From Micromonospora halotolerans (GTDB lineage: Bacteria > Actinomycetota > Actinomycetes > Mycobacteriales > Micromonosporaceae): 64,000 nucleotides of DNA. The stretch covers positions 5,766,001 through 5,830,000 of the forward strand of contig NZ_CP134876.1 in the NCBI RefSeq assembly GCF_032108445.1. The letters are read 5' to 3'. The first letter of the stretch is position 1, and each line of letters opens with the position of its first letter. The notes under the pieces were generated by a model. That model had not been told where the DNA came from. It saw only the letters and a list, made by a program, of their open reading frames with translations, and searched no databases. Below, one piece after another: positions 33,547 through 42,225 of this stretch. Both the position numbers and the translations under genes were made by a program.

Positions 33547-34457
33547 CGCACCATCCCTTCGGTTGCGGTGCCGGTCGCCGGCGGCGCGGCGGGCCGGCCC
33601 GGCCGGGCCGTGACCAGGCTGTTCGGCCGCTCGCGGTCCAGCCGATGCAGCCAGCCGAGGAAGACCGCCAGCGCCGCCACCAGGACCACCAGGTCCATCG
33701 GCGCCCACATCAGCAGTCCGGCGAGCTGCTGGTCGGCGAGCGGGTCGGCGCCGAGGACGCGCGCGGGGTACACCGGGTCAGGCGCGAAGGTGAGGGCCGC
33801 GCCGAGAGCGGAGGCGGGCAGCATGGTGCCGACCAGCAGCAGCAGCGACACCGGCGGGGGCGTCCGGTGGCGGGCCGGGCCGAGCACCGGCGCCCACAGC
33901 AGCCAGGCCGCCGCCACCAGGCTCAGGTGCTCGGCGGCGTGCAGGACCGGGCGGTCCACCGCGGCGACGTACGGGCCCGGCAGGTGCCACAGCCACAGGG
34001 CCAGGGTCTGCGCCCCGGCGGCCAGCAGGGCGTATGGGGCCGGGCGGCGCAGCCGACGCACCGGCGCCGCGGCCCGGACGCGGGCCAGCAGCCGGCGCAC
34101 CGGGAGGGGCGCGGCCAGGGTGAGCGGCAGGCCCGCCGCGCCGGCCGCGAGCAGCGGGCCGGCCACCAGCAGCAGCAGCATGTGTTGGGCCATGTGCCCG
34201 GCGTAGGAGGACTCCGCCAGGCGGTGCACCGGCCCCTGGTCGGCCGCGAGCACCACCACCAGTCCGGCGGCGAACGCCGTCGCCCGTCGGCCCGCCACCA
34301 CCCGGCCGCGGCCGCGCCGCGCCCACAACTCCTGCACACCCCGGCCGTAGCCGGCCGCGAGCAGGCAGACCACGGCCACGGACAGCATCGTCAGCAGCCC
34401 GTCAGCCACGTCGCCCGAGCCGGACCCGTGGGCCCGGTAGAGGGTCAGCGCTGACAT
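33543..34457 (-). CDS. ctaG: CtaG-like cytochrome c oxidase assembly membrane protein
   Basis: The 304-aa protein has about seven hydrophobic helices and family-typical HMAQHMLLLLVAGPLLA and W-x-W-H-L-P segments. The Bacillus-type CtaG family is needed for copper insertion into caa3 oxidase. It lies in the oxidase operon and overlaps the genes on both sides (13 bp upstream, 4 bp downstream). Confidence 0.88.
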   Translation of the reverse strand: MSALTLYRAHGSGSGDVADGLLTMLSVAVVCLLAAGYGRGVQELWARRGRGRVVAGRRATAFAAGLVVVLAADQGPVHRLAESSYAGHMAQHMLLLLVAGPLLAAGAAGLPLTLAAPLPVRRLLARVRAAAPVRRLRRPAPYALLAAGAQTLALWLWHLPGPYVAAVDRPVLHAAEHLSLVAAAWLLWAPVLGPARHRTPPPVSLLLLVGTMLPASALGAALTFAPDPVYPARVLGADPLADQQLAGLLMWAPMDLVVLVAALAVFLGWLHRLDRERPNSLVTARPGRPAAPPATGTATEGMVR

Positions 34458-34846
34458 GGCGGGAACACCAGCACGGCGACCCCGCCGAGCACGATGATCG
34501 TCAGGAACAGCAGGTTCGCCCAGACCCCGACCACGGCGAGCATCCGCGAACGGCCGACGGCCCTGTCCTCCGCGCCCGCCGACGACGCCCGCGCGGTACG
34601 CCGCCACACCAGCGTGGCCACCAGCAGCGATCCCACGGTGACCAGGCCCGGGATCACCACCGCGAGCCACACCGCCAGCCAGAGCGGCACGGCGGAGACG
34701 CGCTCGCGGCCCGCGGCGCAGGTCAGCTCGTCCAGCGGCCAGGCCACGAGCAGGTGCGCGGCCCACGCGACAGCCCCGCCGAGGACGCCGTACCAGAGCA
34801 GCAGCCCGCCGGCCAGGCGGGTGTGCGGGCCGGGTCCGGTGGTCAT
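34445..34846 (-). CDS. Small membrane protein of the oxidase operon
   Basis: The 133-aa protein has three predicted membrane helices (LAGGLLLWYGVLGGAVAWAA, an LAVWLAVVIPGLVTVGSLL helix and a C-terminal LLFLTIIVLGGVAVLVF helix). It has no heme or metal motif apart from a C-terminal PPCQR. It is coupled to ctaE by TGATG and overlaps ctaG. It may be an accessory subunit of the oxidase; no characterised family is recognised. Confidence 0.75.
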   Translation of the reverse strand: MTTGPGPHTRLAGGLLLWYGVLGGAVAWAAHLLVAWPLDELTCAAGRERVSAVPLWLAVWLAVVIPGLVTVGSLLVATLVWRRTARASSAGAEDRAVGRSRMLAVVGVWANLLFLTIIVLGGVAVLVFPPCQR

Positions 34847-35475
34847 CACAGCCGTGGGGAGAGGTAGATGGTGAACAGGATGGCGACCCACACCGCGTCG
34901 ACGAAGTGCCAGTAGATCGCGGCGTTGCGGACGCGTTCGTGGCGGTGGGACCCGAAGCTGCCACCGCGCAGGGAGGCGGCGAGCAGCCACCCGATCATCG
35001 TCAACCCGACCAGCACGTGCAGCCCGTGGAACCCGGTGATCAGGTAGAACAGCGAGCCGTACACGTCGGTGGTCATGGTGAAGTGCTTGAGGTCCTCGGC
35101 GTACTCGATAGCCAGCAGGGCCAGGAAGGTCAGCCCGAGCACCAGGGTGGCGGCGAGCCCGGCCCGCAGCCGCCCGCGCCGGCCGCGCCGGATGCCGTGT
35201 TCGGCCCAGACCACGGGCAGGCTGCTGGGCACCAGCACCGCGGTCATCAGCAGCGGGATGAGCAGTTTCGGCTTGTCGACGCCGCCCGGCGGCCACTGCG
35301 GACCGAACTGGAAGCGGAGATAGAAGTAGCTGCCGAGCAGGCAGGCGAACAGGGTGGCCTCGGTGGCCACGAACATGACCATGCCCCACCAGCCGGCCGG
35401 CCGGCCGACCGGCTCCTCCGTGGTCAGCGCCGCGACACCGGTGGCCGCGGCCACGACCCCACCCCGGTCCGTCAT
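34846..35475 (-). CDS. ctaE: CtaE, cytochrome c oxidase subunit III
   Basis: The 209-aa subunit has five helices and the COX3 signatures EATLFACLLGSYFYLRF near residue 40 and WHFVDAVWVAIL near the C-terminus. A GFHGLHVLVG segment is also typical. The length is that of bacterial caa3-type subunit III. The start overlaps the ctaD stop (ATGA). Confidence 0.94.
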   Translation of the reverse strand: MTDRGGVVAAATGVAALTTEEPVGRPAGWWGMVMFVATEATLFACLLGSYFYLRFQFGPQWPPGGVDKPKLLIPLLMTAVLVPSSLPVVWAEHGIRRGRRGRLRAGLAATLVLGLTFLALLAIEYAEDLKHFTMTTDVYGSLFYLITGFHGLHVLVGLTMIGWLLAASLRGGSFGSHRHERVRNAAIYWHFVDAVWVAILFTIYLSPRL

Positions 35476-37400
35476 GACGCCAACCCGAGTTCCTCGTCGG
35501 GGCGGCGCGACGGCCAGAGCCAGGCCGCGATCGTCGCCGCCACCACCAGGACGGCGAGGACCGCGATCGGGTACGCGGCCAGCAGCATGGCGGTGAAGAA
35601 GACCAGCAGCGCGCCGGCGAGGACGAGTGGCTTGAACGACGGCTCGGGCATCTCCACCGCCCGCTCGGTGCGGGCGTCCAGCTCGCTGGTGAACAGGGTG
35701 CGCCGGCCCTCGCTGAGGACGCGGTCGGCGGTCGCGCCGGTGGTGGTCGACTCGACGGTCCGCGCGTCCCAGGTGGGGTGCAGGCTGTGCACCCGGGGAA
35801 TGACCGGGAAGTTGTACGGCTCGGGCGGTGACGCCGTCGACCATTCCAGGCTGTCGCCCTCCCACGGGTCCGCCGGCGCCGGCCGGCCCCGCCGCACCGC
35901 GTGCACCACGCCGACGAGTACCAGCAGCAGCCCGAGCGCCAGCAGGTACGAACCGACCGTGCTGACCAGGCTCCAGCCGTCCCAACCCGGCTCGCTGCGG
36001 TACGTGTAGACGCGCCGCGGCATGCCGAACAGGCCGGTGAGGTGCATGGGGAAGAAGGTGACGTGCATGCCGGTGAAGGCCAGCCAGAAGGCCCACCGCC
36101 CGAGCCCCTCGTGGTACATCCGGCCGGTGATTTTGGGCAGCCAGTAGTAGATGCCGGCGAGCATCGGGAAGACCGCCCCGCCGATCAGCACGTAGTGGAA
36201 GTGCGCCACCACGAAGTAGGAGTCGGTGACCTGCTGGTCGAACGCGGTCACCGCGAACATCGCGCCGGTGACGCCGCCGAGCACGAAGGTCACGACGAAC
36301 CCGATCACGAAGAGCAGCGGCACCCGCAGCACCAGCCGGCCGAGCAGCATGGTGGCCAGCCAGGCGAAGATCTGGATCCCGGACGGGATGGTGATGACCG
36401 TGCTGGCCGCGCTGAAGAAGCTGTACGACAGCTGCGGCAGCCCGGTGGCGAACATGTGGTGCACCCAGACCCCGAACGAGATGATCGCGATCGCCACGAT
36501 GGAGAGCACGATCAGCGAGTACGCGACCACGCCCCGGCGGGTGAACGCGGGCAGCACCGCGGAGACGATGCCCAGCGCGGGCAGCACGATGATGTACACG
36601 TCGGGGTGCCCGAAGATCCAGAACAGGTGCTGCCAGAGCAGCACGTTCCCCCCGCCCGACGGGTCGAAGAAGTGGGTGCCGAACCGGCGGTCGAAGAAGA
36701 GCATCGCGTTGTCCGCGTTCAGCGCCGGCAGGGCGAAGACCACCATGAACGCGGTGGCCACGATCGCCCAGACGAACAGCGGCACCCGGTTGAGCGACAT
36801 CCCGGGCGCCCGCAGCTTGAGCGCGGTGACGATGAAGTTGATCGCGCCGGCGGTGGTGGAGATGCCGAGGAAGAGCAGCCCGAGAGCGTAGACGTCCATG
36901 TGCAGGCCAGGGTTGTGCTGCACCTGGTTGAGCGGCGCGTACGCGAACCAGCCATTGTTGGGCGCCGCCCCGAACGGCAGGCTGGCCCACATGAACAGGC
37001 CGGCGAACAGGAACACCCAGTAGCCGAAGGCGTTCAACCTCGGGAACGCCATGTCCCGGGATCCGATCATCAACGGGACGAGGAAGTTGCCGAAGCCGAA
37101 GAGCATCGGGGTGGCGAACAGGAAGATCATCGCCGTGCCGTGCATGGTGAAGAGCTGGTTGTACTCCTGCGGCGACACCACTCCGGACTCGGGCCGGGCG
37201 AGCTGGGTGCGCATCACCAGGGCGCTGAGCCCGGCGAGGACGAAGAAGAACGCGGCGGTGACCAGGTAGCGCCGGCCGATCTTCTTGTGGTCCACCGTGG
37301 TGAGCCAGGCGCGCAGCGAGCGGGGCTCGGCCCAGTGCTCGGCCAGCCGGGCCAGGTCATCCCGGCCGACGCCGGGCGCGGTGCTGGTGGTCGTGGACAT
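35472..37400 (-). CDS. ctaD: CtaD, heme-copper oxidase subunit I (long form)
   Basis: The 642-aa catalytic subunit reduces O2 at the heme a3-CuB site. It has heme a ligand FTMHGTAM, CuB/Tyr cross-link site FGHPDVYII, the WVHHMF pair and the AHFHYVLIGG heme ligands. The family core ends near residue 545. About 100 further residues carry a conserved PEPYNFPVIP block and one or two more helices, suggesting fusion of a small subunit IV-like segment. The ATG at 37400 lies 8 bp after ctaC. Confidence 0.94.
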   Translation of the reverse strand: MSTTTSTAPGVGRDDLARLAEHWAEPRSLRAWLTTVDHKKIGRRYLVTAAFFFVLAGLSALVMRTQLARPESGVVSPQEYNQLFTMHGTAMIFLFATPMLFGFGNFLVPLMIGSRDMAFPRLNAFGYWVFLFAGLFMWASLPFGAAPNNGWFAYAPLNQVQHNPGLHMDVYALGLLFLGISTTAGAINFIVTALKLRAPGMSLNRVPLFVWAIVATAFMVVFALPALNADNAMLFFDRRFGTHFFDPSGGGNVLLWQHLFWIFGHPDVYIIVLPALGIVSAVLPAFTRRGVVAYSLIVLSIVAIAIISFGVWVHHMFATGLPQLSYSFFSAASTVITIPSGIQIFAWLATMLLGRLVLRVPLLFVIGFVVTFVLGGVTGAMFAVTAFDQQVTDSYFVVAHFHYVLIGGAVFPMLAGIYYWLPKITGRMYHEGLGRWAFWLAFTGMHVTFFPMHLTGLFGMPRRVYTYRSEPGWDGWSLVSTVGSYLLALGLLLVLVGVVHAVRRGRPAPADPWEGDSLEWSTASPPEPYNFPVIPRVHSLHPTWDARTVESTTTGATADRVLSEGRRTLFTSELDARTERAVEMPEPSFKPLVLAGALLVFFTAMLLAAYPIAVLAVLVVAATIAAWLWPSRRPDEELGLAS

Positions 37401-37408
37401 GGCCGGCC

Positions 37409-38437
37409 CTACCCCAGCGACCGGAGGTAGGCGATGAGGTCGGGCAGTCGGGCGGCGTCGACCGGCTGCGGGGGCATGGCGTTGCCCGGCTTGACGGTCT
37501 GCGAGTTCGCAATCCAGCCGCCGAGGTGTCCGGCGTCGTTGGGCACCGCGCCGGCGCCGATGCTCCACCGCGAGCCGACGTTCGACAGGTCGGGCCCCAC
37601 CTGCCCCTGCGCGCCGGTGCCCCGGACCGTGTGGCAGGCGGCGCAGGTGCCCTGGACGAAGGTCTGCTGACCGCCCCGTTCAGCCTCGGTCCGCGGCGCC
37701 CGGGCCGGGGCGTCCAGCCGGGCCAGCCAGGCGTCGAAGTCGGCGCGGGGTTCGGCCACCACGAGGAACGCCATGTGGGCGTGCTGGGTGCCGCAGTACT
37801 CGGCGCACTGGCCGCGGTAGCTGCCGTCGCGCCGGGCCTCCAGCCAGGTCTCGCGGGTCTCGCCGGCGATCAGGTCCGTCTTCGGCATCAACTGTGGCAC
37901 CCAGAAGCTGTGCAGCACGTCGTCGGTCCGCAGGCGAACCCGGACCCGCTCCCCCACCGGGATGTGGATCTCGTTTGCGGTGGCGCCGGAGGCGCCCGCG
38001 TAGCGCACCTCCCACCACCACTTGTGGCCGGTGACCTCCACGGTGACCGCGTCCCGGCCCGGGCCGGCGCCGAGCGCGGCGAGGTCCCGCAGACCAACGC
38101 CGTAGACCGCCACGAGGATGATGAACGGCAGCCCGGCCCCGGCGATCGTCACGAAGCGCAACGGCTGGCCGTGACGCACCCGGGCGGCGCCCCGCCGGAA
38201 CACGAGCGCCCAGGCGAGCAGCGCCATGACCTCGGCGAACACCGCCATGGAGATCCAGAACAACAGCCACCACAGGCCGCTGACCCGCGCCGCCCCGGTC
38301 CCCGCCGGATTCAGGGCCGACGGGCTGCCGCCGGAGCAGCCGGCAAGGAGCAGCAGGCCGTACAGCAGCGGCAGCATCGTCCGGGGTCGGCGCTGTCGCC
38401 GGGCCGGGCGCGAGGTGGTCTGCGCTGTCGTCTTCAC
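37409..38437 (-). CDS. ctaC: CtaC, caa3-type oxidase subunit II with fused cytochrome c
   Basis: The protein has 342 aa: a lipoprotein signal with lipobox LLAGC near residue 33, two membrane helices, a cupredoxin domain with the CuA site (H in VLHSFW, then CAEYCGTQHAHM) and a C-terminal cytochrome c domain with CAACH and Met in GNAMPPQP. Electrons therefore reach CuA through an attached heme, which defines caa3 oxidases. It is the first gene of the nine-gene oxidase/bc operon. Confidence 0.95.
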   Translation of the reverse strand: MKTTAQTTSRPARRQRRPRTMLPLLYGLLLLAGCSGGSPSALNPAGTGAARVSGLWWLLFWISMAVFAEVMALLAWALVFRRGAARVRHGQPLRFVTIAGAGLPFIILVAVYGVGLRDLAALGAGPGRDAVTVEVTGHKWWWEVRYAGASGATANEIHIPVGERVRVRLRTDDVLHSFWVPQLMPKTDLIAGETRETWLEARRDGSYRGQCAEYCGTQHAHMAFLVVAEPRADFDAWLARLDAPARAPRTEAERGGQQTFVQGTCAACHTVRGTGAQGQVGPDLSNVGSRWSIGAGAVPNDAGHLGGWIANSQTVKPGNAMPPQPVDAARLPDLIAYLRSLG

Positions 38438-38575
38438 CGGGAAGGACCTTAGTACCGGTTAGCGGCCTTCATACCTTTTACCCCGAACGGTGGCGTATGA
38501 GGAACATATTGGCCTTATGGTGGGTCTCCAGTCCCCACCTTCTCGGTCAAGCGCCTCAGGGACGCGGACAGGGAG
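38438..38575. promoter_or_regulatory. Divergent promoter region between oxidase and ccm operons
   Basis: This 138-bp spacer between ctaC (minus) and ccmC (plus) is noticeably richer in A and T than its surroundings, especially around 38455-38520. It must contain the promoters of both operons. I could not assign specific -10/-35 pairs or operators. Confidence 0.4.
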
Positions 38576-39337
38576 ATGATGCAAGCCTCCACGGTGGACC
38601 TCCTCACGGACACCGCCAGAGCGGCCGCGGCGCGTCGGACGATGGCCTGGGCCGCCGGCGGGCTCGCCGCCGCGGCCACGGTGGCCGGCGGATGGCTCGC
38701 GCCGCCCGATGAACTCCAGGGCGACGCGCAACGCCTGATGTACCTGCACGTCCCCGCCGCCTGGGTGGCGTACGCCGCGTTCGCGGTCGTGCTCGCGGCC
38801 AGCGGGGCGTACCTGATCGGCGGTGACCTGCGCTGGGACCGGTTCGCCCGGGCGGCGGCCGAGCTCGGCGTGGCCCTCACCGCCGCCGCCATCGGCACCG
38901 GGTCCGTGTGGGGGCACCTGGTCTGGGGCACCTGGTGGGCCTGGGACCCCCGGCTGGTCAGCACCGCCCTGCTGCTGTTCGCCTACGCCGGCTACCTCGC
39001 CCTGCGGCGGACGCTGGCCGAGCGTTGGGCGGCGCGCGACGGCGGCGACCACCGGGTGGCCCGGCCCGCCGCGGTCGTCGGCGTCGCCGGCTTCCTCCTC
39101 GTGCCCGTGGTGCACTTCTCCGTGCTCTGGTGGCGCTCGCTGCACCAGCAGGCGACGGTGCTGGCCCCGCACCGGCCGCCGATCGACCCCCGGATGGCCA
39201 CCGCGTTGCTCCTGGCCGTGGCCGCCGCGACCCTCGCCGCGTTCTGCCTCCTGCTGCACCGGGTGGTCCGCCTGGAGCGCCGCCTGGCCCCCGCGCCCTC
39301 CCCCGCCGCCGAGCGCGCGCCGGCGGGAGTCGGCTGA
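38576..39337 (+). CDS. ccmC: CcmC heme handling protein
   Basis: The 253-aa membrane protein of the heme-handling family presents heme to CcmE. It has the WWD domain WGTWWAWDPRLVS and the flanking heme-ligand histidines in YLHVPAAW and VVHFSVLWWRSLHQ. About six helices are visible. ATG 38576 follows AGGGAG closely; a second ATG three bases on is possible. It is the first gene of a System I cytochrome c maturation operon; most actinobacteria use System II instead. Confidence 0.92.
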   Translation: MMQASTVDLLTDTARAAAARRTMAWAAGGLAAAATVAGGWLAPPDELQGDAQRLMYLHVPAAWVAYAAFAVVLAASGAYLIGGDLRWDRFARAAAELGVALTAAAIGTGSVWGHLVWGTWWAWDPRLVSTALLLFAYAGYLALRRTLAERWAARDGGDHRVARPAAVVGVAGFLLVPVVHFSVLWWRSLHQQATVLAPHRPPIDPRMATALLLAVAAATLAAFCLLLHRVVRLERRLAPAPSPAAERAPAGVG

Positions 39338-39744
39338 TGCGTCACCGGGCGGGTCGGGTCGCCCTCGTCGCGGTGCTGCTCGCCGCCGCCGGACTGCTGG
39401 TCACCAGCGCGCTGCGCGACACCGTCACCTACTACCGGACGCCGGGCGAGCTGTTCGACGACCCGGGCGTCGCGGGCCACCGGGTCCGCCTCGGCGGCGA
39501 CGTGGTGCCGGGGTCGCTGCGCCACGAGGGCGACCTGGTCGTGTTCCGCCTCGCCGAGGCGGGCCACGAGATCACCGTCGAGCAGCGCGGCGCGCCCCCG
39601 GAGACCTTCCGGGAGGGAACCGGGGCGGTCGTCGAGGGCACGCTGTCCTCCGACGGGGTGTTCCGCTCGGACCACGTGGTGGTCCGGCACGGCAACGAGT
39701 ACCGGCCGTCGTCCTCCCCCGTGGTTCCGGTCGATGCTGGGTGA
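39337..39744 (+). CDS. ccmE: CcmE heme chaperone
   Basis: The 135-aa protein has an N-terminal membrane anchor (VALVAVLLAAAGLLVTSAL) and an OB-fold outer domain beginning YYRTPGEL. The heme-binding site H-x-x-x-Y is present as RHGNEYRP, so it can attach heme through His in the classical way. The TGATG coupling to ccmC and 11-bp overlap with ccmF support a single operon. Confidence 0.92.
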   Translation: MRHRAGRVALVAVLLAAAGLLVTSALRDTVTYYRTPGELFDDPGVAGHRVRLGGDVVPGSLRHEGDLVVFRLAEAGHEITVEQRGAPPETFREGTGAVVEGTLSSDGVFRSDHVVVRHGNEYRPSSSPVVPVDAG

Positions 39745-41677
39745 CCTCGGCACCGCCGGCCTCGCCGTCGGGCTCGCCTGCGCGACCCTCACCGCCCTGC
39801 TCTGGCTGCGGGTGGCCCTGTTCGGCGCGGCCGTCCGCACCGCCCGGCGCGGCACCGCCGCCACCCTGGCCGCCGCCGCCCTGGCGTGCGGCCTGCTGGA
39901 GACGGCGCTGCTGCGGCACGACTTCAGCGTCCGGTTCGTGGCCGAGAACGGCGGTCGGGACGTCCCGCTCTACTACACCCTGACCAGCCTCTGGTCGGCC
40001 CTGGACGGTTCGCTGCTGCTCTGGTTGCTGGTCCTCGGCGGCTACGCCGCGCTGCTGGCCCGGCGGGCGTACCCGCCGCGGCTGCACGCGTACGCGATGG
40101 TGGTCGTCAGCGTGGTCATGGTGTTCTTCTTCGCGCTGTCCACCTTCGCCGCGAACCCGTTCCGCGCGGTGAGCCCGGTGCCGGTCGACGGCCCCGGACC
40201 GAATCCGCTGCTCCAGCAGCACCCGGCCATGGGCGTGCACCCACCGCTGCTCTACGCCGGCTACCTCGGTCTGGTCGTACCCTTCGCCTTCGCCCTGGCG
40301 GCGCCGCTGGCGGGACGGGACGGACCGGGCTGGGCGCGGCTGGCCCGCCCGTGGGCGCTGGTGGCCTGGGCGGCGCTGACCGGCGGCGTCGGGATGGGCG
40401 CCTGGTGGTCGTACGCGGTGCTGGGCTGGGGCGGCTACTGGGCGTGGGACCCGGTGGAGAACGCCTCCCTGCTGCCCTGGCTGACCGCCACCGCGTTCCT
40501 GCACACCACCCTGGTCCGCGGCCGGGCCGCCTGGCACGGCGCGCTCGCCTGCGCGAGCTTCCTGCTGGTGCTGCTCGGCACCTTCCTCACCCGATCGGGG
40601 GCGGTGGCCAGCGTGCACGCGTTCACCGACTCGCCGTTGGGCCCGATGCTGCTCGGCTTCGTCCTGCTGGCGGTGGTGGTGTCGGCCGTCGTGACCGGCC
40701 GTCGCGCCCCCGAGCCGGCCCGCCCCGGGCGCCCGCGGGCGCTCTCGCGAGCCACCGTGGTGCTGGTCCACGGGGTGCTCCTGGTGACCATCGCCGCGGT
40801 GGTGCTGATCGGCACGATCCTGCCGCTGCTCACCACCCCGCTGACCGGGACGCGCTCCACGGTGGGCCCCGCCTACTACCAGCGCACCGCGGTGCCCCTG
40901 GCGGTCGTGGTGCTGCTGGTGATGGGCGTGACGCCGGCCCTGCGGGTCCGCGACCGGTCGGCGGCGCTGCGGCGGCTCGTCGTCCCGGCCGCTGCCGGCC
41001 TGGGCACCGTGGCCCTCGTCGGCCTGCTCAGCCGGCCCGGCCCGGCCGCGCTCACCGCGTTCGGCGCGGCGGGATTCGTCCTCACCGGACTGGCCGGGGA
41101 CCTGGCCCACCGGCTACGCCGGCCCGGCCCGCACCGGCGGCCCGGCCGACTCGCCGGGCTGGTCGCGCACGCCGGGCTCGCCCTCGTCGCGGTGGGCGTC
41201 GCCGGGTCGTCGGCGTACGGCCGGGACGCCGAACGGACGCTGCGGGTCGGCGAGACCCTGCGGGTGGGCGACGTCGCGGTCCGACTGGTCGGGGTGGACC
41301 GGACCGGCGGCAGCGGAAGCATGGCCGTACAGGCCCGGCTGGCGCTCACCGCGTCGGGTCGCGCCGCGCGGACGATCACGCCGGCGCTGCGTTACCACGC
41401 CGCCCGGGACACCGCCGTCACCGTGCCCGCGATCGGCACCGGCCCGCTGCGCGACACGTACGTCACGCTGCTCGCCGTCAGCGAGGACAGCGGCACCGCC
41501 AGCGTGCGGCTCGCGGTGAACCCACTCGTGGGCCTCATCTGGGCCGGCGGCGCCCTGACCGCCGTCAGTGGGTTGCTCGCGGCTGCCGCCACCGCCCGCC
41601 CGCGGACCCGCCCGGCCGCCCGCGTCGACCGGCCGCGGCCCGCCCCGGTGGCCGCCGGACCGGGAGCCGCGACGTGA
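39734..41677 (+). CDS. ccmF: CcmF, cytochrome c heme lyase subunit
   Basis: The 647-aa membrane protein has the WWD domain in LGWGGYWAWDPVENAS, flanked by heme-ligand histidines in GVHPPLLYAGY and GAVASVHAFTDS. About 14 helices are present and a periplasmic-type domain lies near residues 490-590. It transfers heme from CcmE to apocytochrome c together with CcmH. The stop overlaps the ccmG start (GTGA). Confidence 0.94.
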   Translation: MLGDLGTAGLAVGLACATLTALLWLRVALFGAAVRTARRGTAATLAAAALACGLLETALLRHDFSVRFVAENGGRDVPLYYTLTSLWSALDGSLLLWLLVLGGYAALLARRAYPPRLHAYAMVVVSVVMVFFFALSTFAANPFRAVSPVPVDGPGPNPLLQQHPAMGVHPPLLYAGYLGLVVPFAFALAAPLAGRDGPGWARLARPWALVAWAALTGGVGMGAWWSYAVLGWGGYWAWDPVENASLLPWLTATAFLHTTLVRGRAAWHGALACASFLLVLLGTFLTRSGAVASVHAFTDSPLGPMLLGFVLLAVVVSAVVTGRRAPEPARPGRPRALSRATVVLVHGVLLVTIAAVVLIGTILPLLTTPLTGTRSTVGPAYYQRTAVPLAVVVLLVMGVTPALRVRDRSAALRRLVVPAAAGLGTVALVGLLSRPGPAALTAFGAAGFVLTGLAGDLAHRLRRPGPHRRPGRLAGLVAHAGLALVAVGVAGSSAYGRDAERTLRVGETLRVGDVAVRLVGVDRTGGSGSMAVQARLALTASGRAARTITPALRYHAARDTAVTVPAIGTGPLRDTYVTLLAVSEDSGTASVRLAVNPLVGLIWAGGALTAVSGLLAAAATARPRTRPAARVDRPRPAPVAAGPGAAT

Positions 41678-42225
41678 GGCGGCGCCCCGGATGGCTGCGC
41701 GTCGGGCCGGCGACGGTCCTCGCGCTCACCGTCGCCGTCGGCGCCCTGATCGCCTTCGGCCTGCGCGCACCCGCCACGCCGAACCCCGGCGAGGCCACGG
41801 CGGTGGCCGGCAGGCCCGCCCCGGCGCTGTCCGGCGCCACCCTGGACGGTGGCCGCTTCGCGCTCTCCGACGCCCGGGGCCAGGTGGTGCTGGTCAACGT
41901 GTTCGCCTCCTGGTGCGGGCCGTGCCGGGACGAGCTGCCGTTGCTGGTGGACGCCGAGCGCAGCTGGTCTCCGCGCGGCGTCCGGCTGGTCGGGCTGAAC
42001 ATCCGCGACGGCGCCGACGCGGTCCGGGCGCTGCTCGACGAGACCGGTGCGACCGGGTTCACCGTGGTGCCCGATCCCGACGGCACGCGGGCGGTCGAGT
42101 GGGGCGTGCGGGGCGTGCCGGAGACCTTCGTGGTCGGCCGGGACGGCCGGCTCGTCGACCGGCGGCAGGGGGTGGTGACCCGGCAGTGGCTGGAGCAGCG
42201 GGTCGCACCGTTGCTGGCCGGATGA
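41674..42225 (+). CDS. ccmG: CcmG/DsbE thioredoxin-like protein
   Basis: The 183-aa protein has an N-terminal anchor and an exported thioredoxin domain with active site FASWCGPCRDELP and the cis-Pro loop GVPETFVV. It keeps the heme-binding cysteines of apocytochromes reduced. The GTG overlaps the ccmF stop and the stop overlaps the ccmH start (ATGA). Confidence 0.92.
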   Translation: MRRRPGWLRVGPATVLALTVAVGALIAFGLRAPATPNPGEATAVAGRPAPALSGATLDGGRFALSDARGQVVLVNVFASWCGPCRDELPLLVDAERSWSPRGVRLVGLNIRDGADAVRALLDETGATGFTVVPDPDGTRAVEWGVRGVPETFVVGRDGRLVDRRQGVVTRQWLEQRVAPLLAG

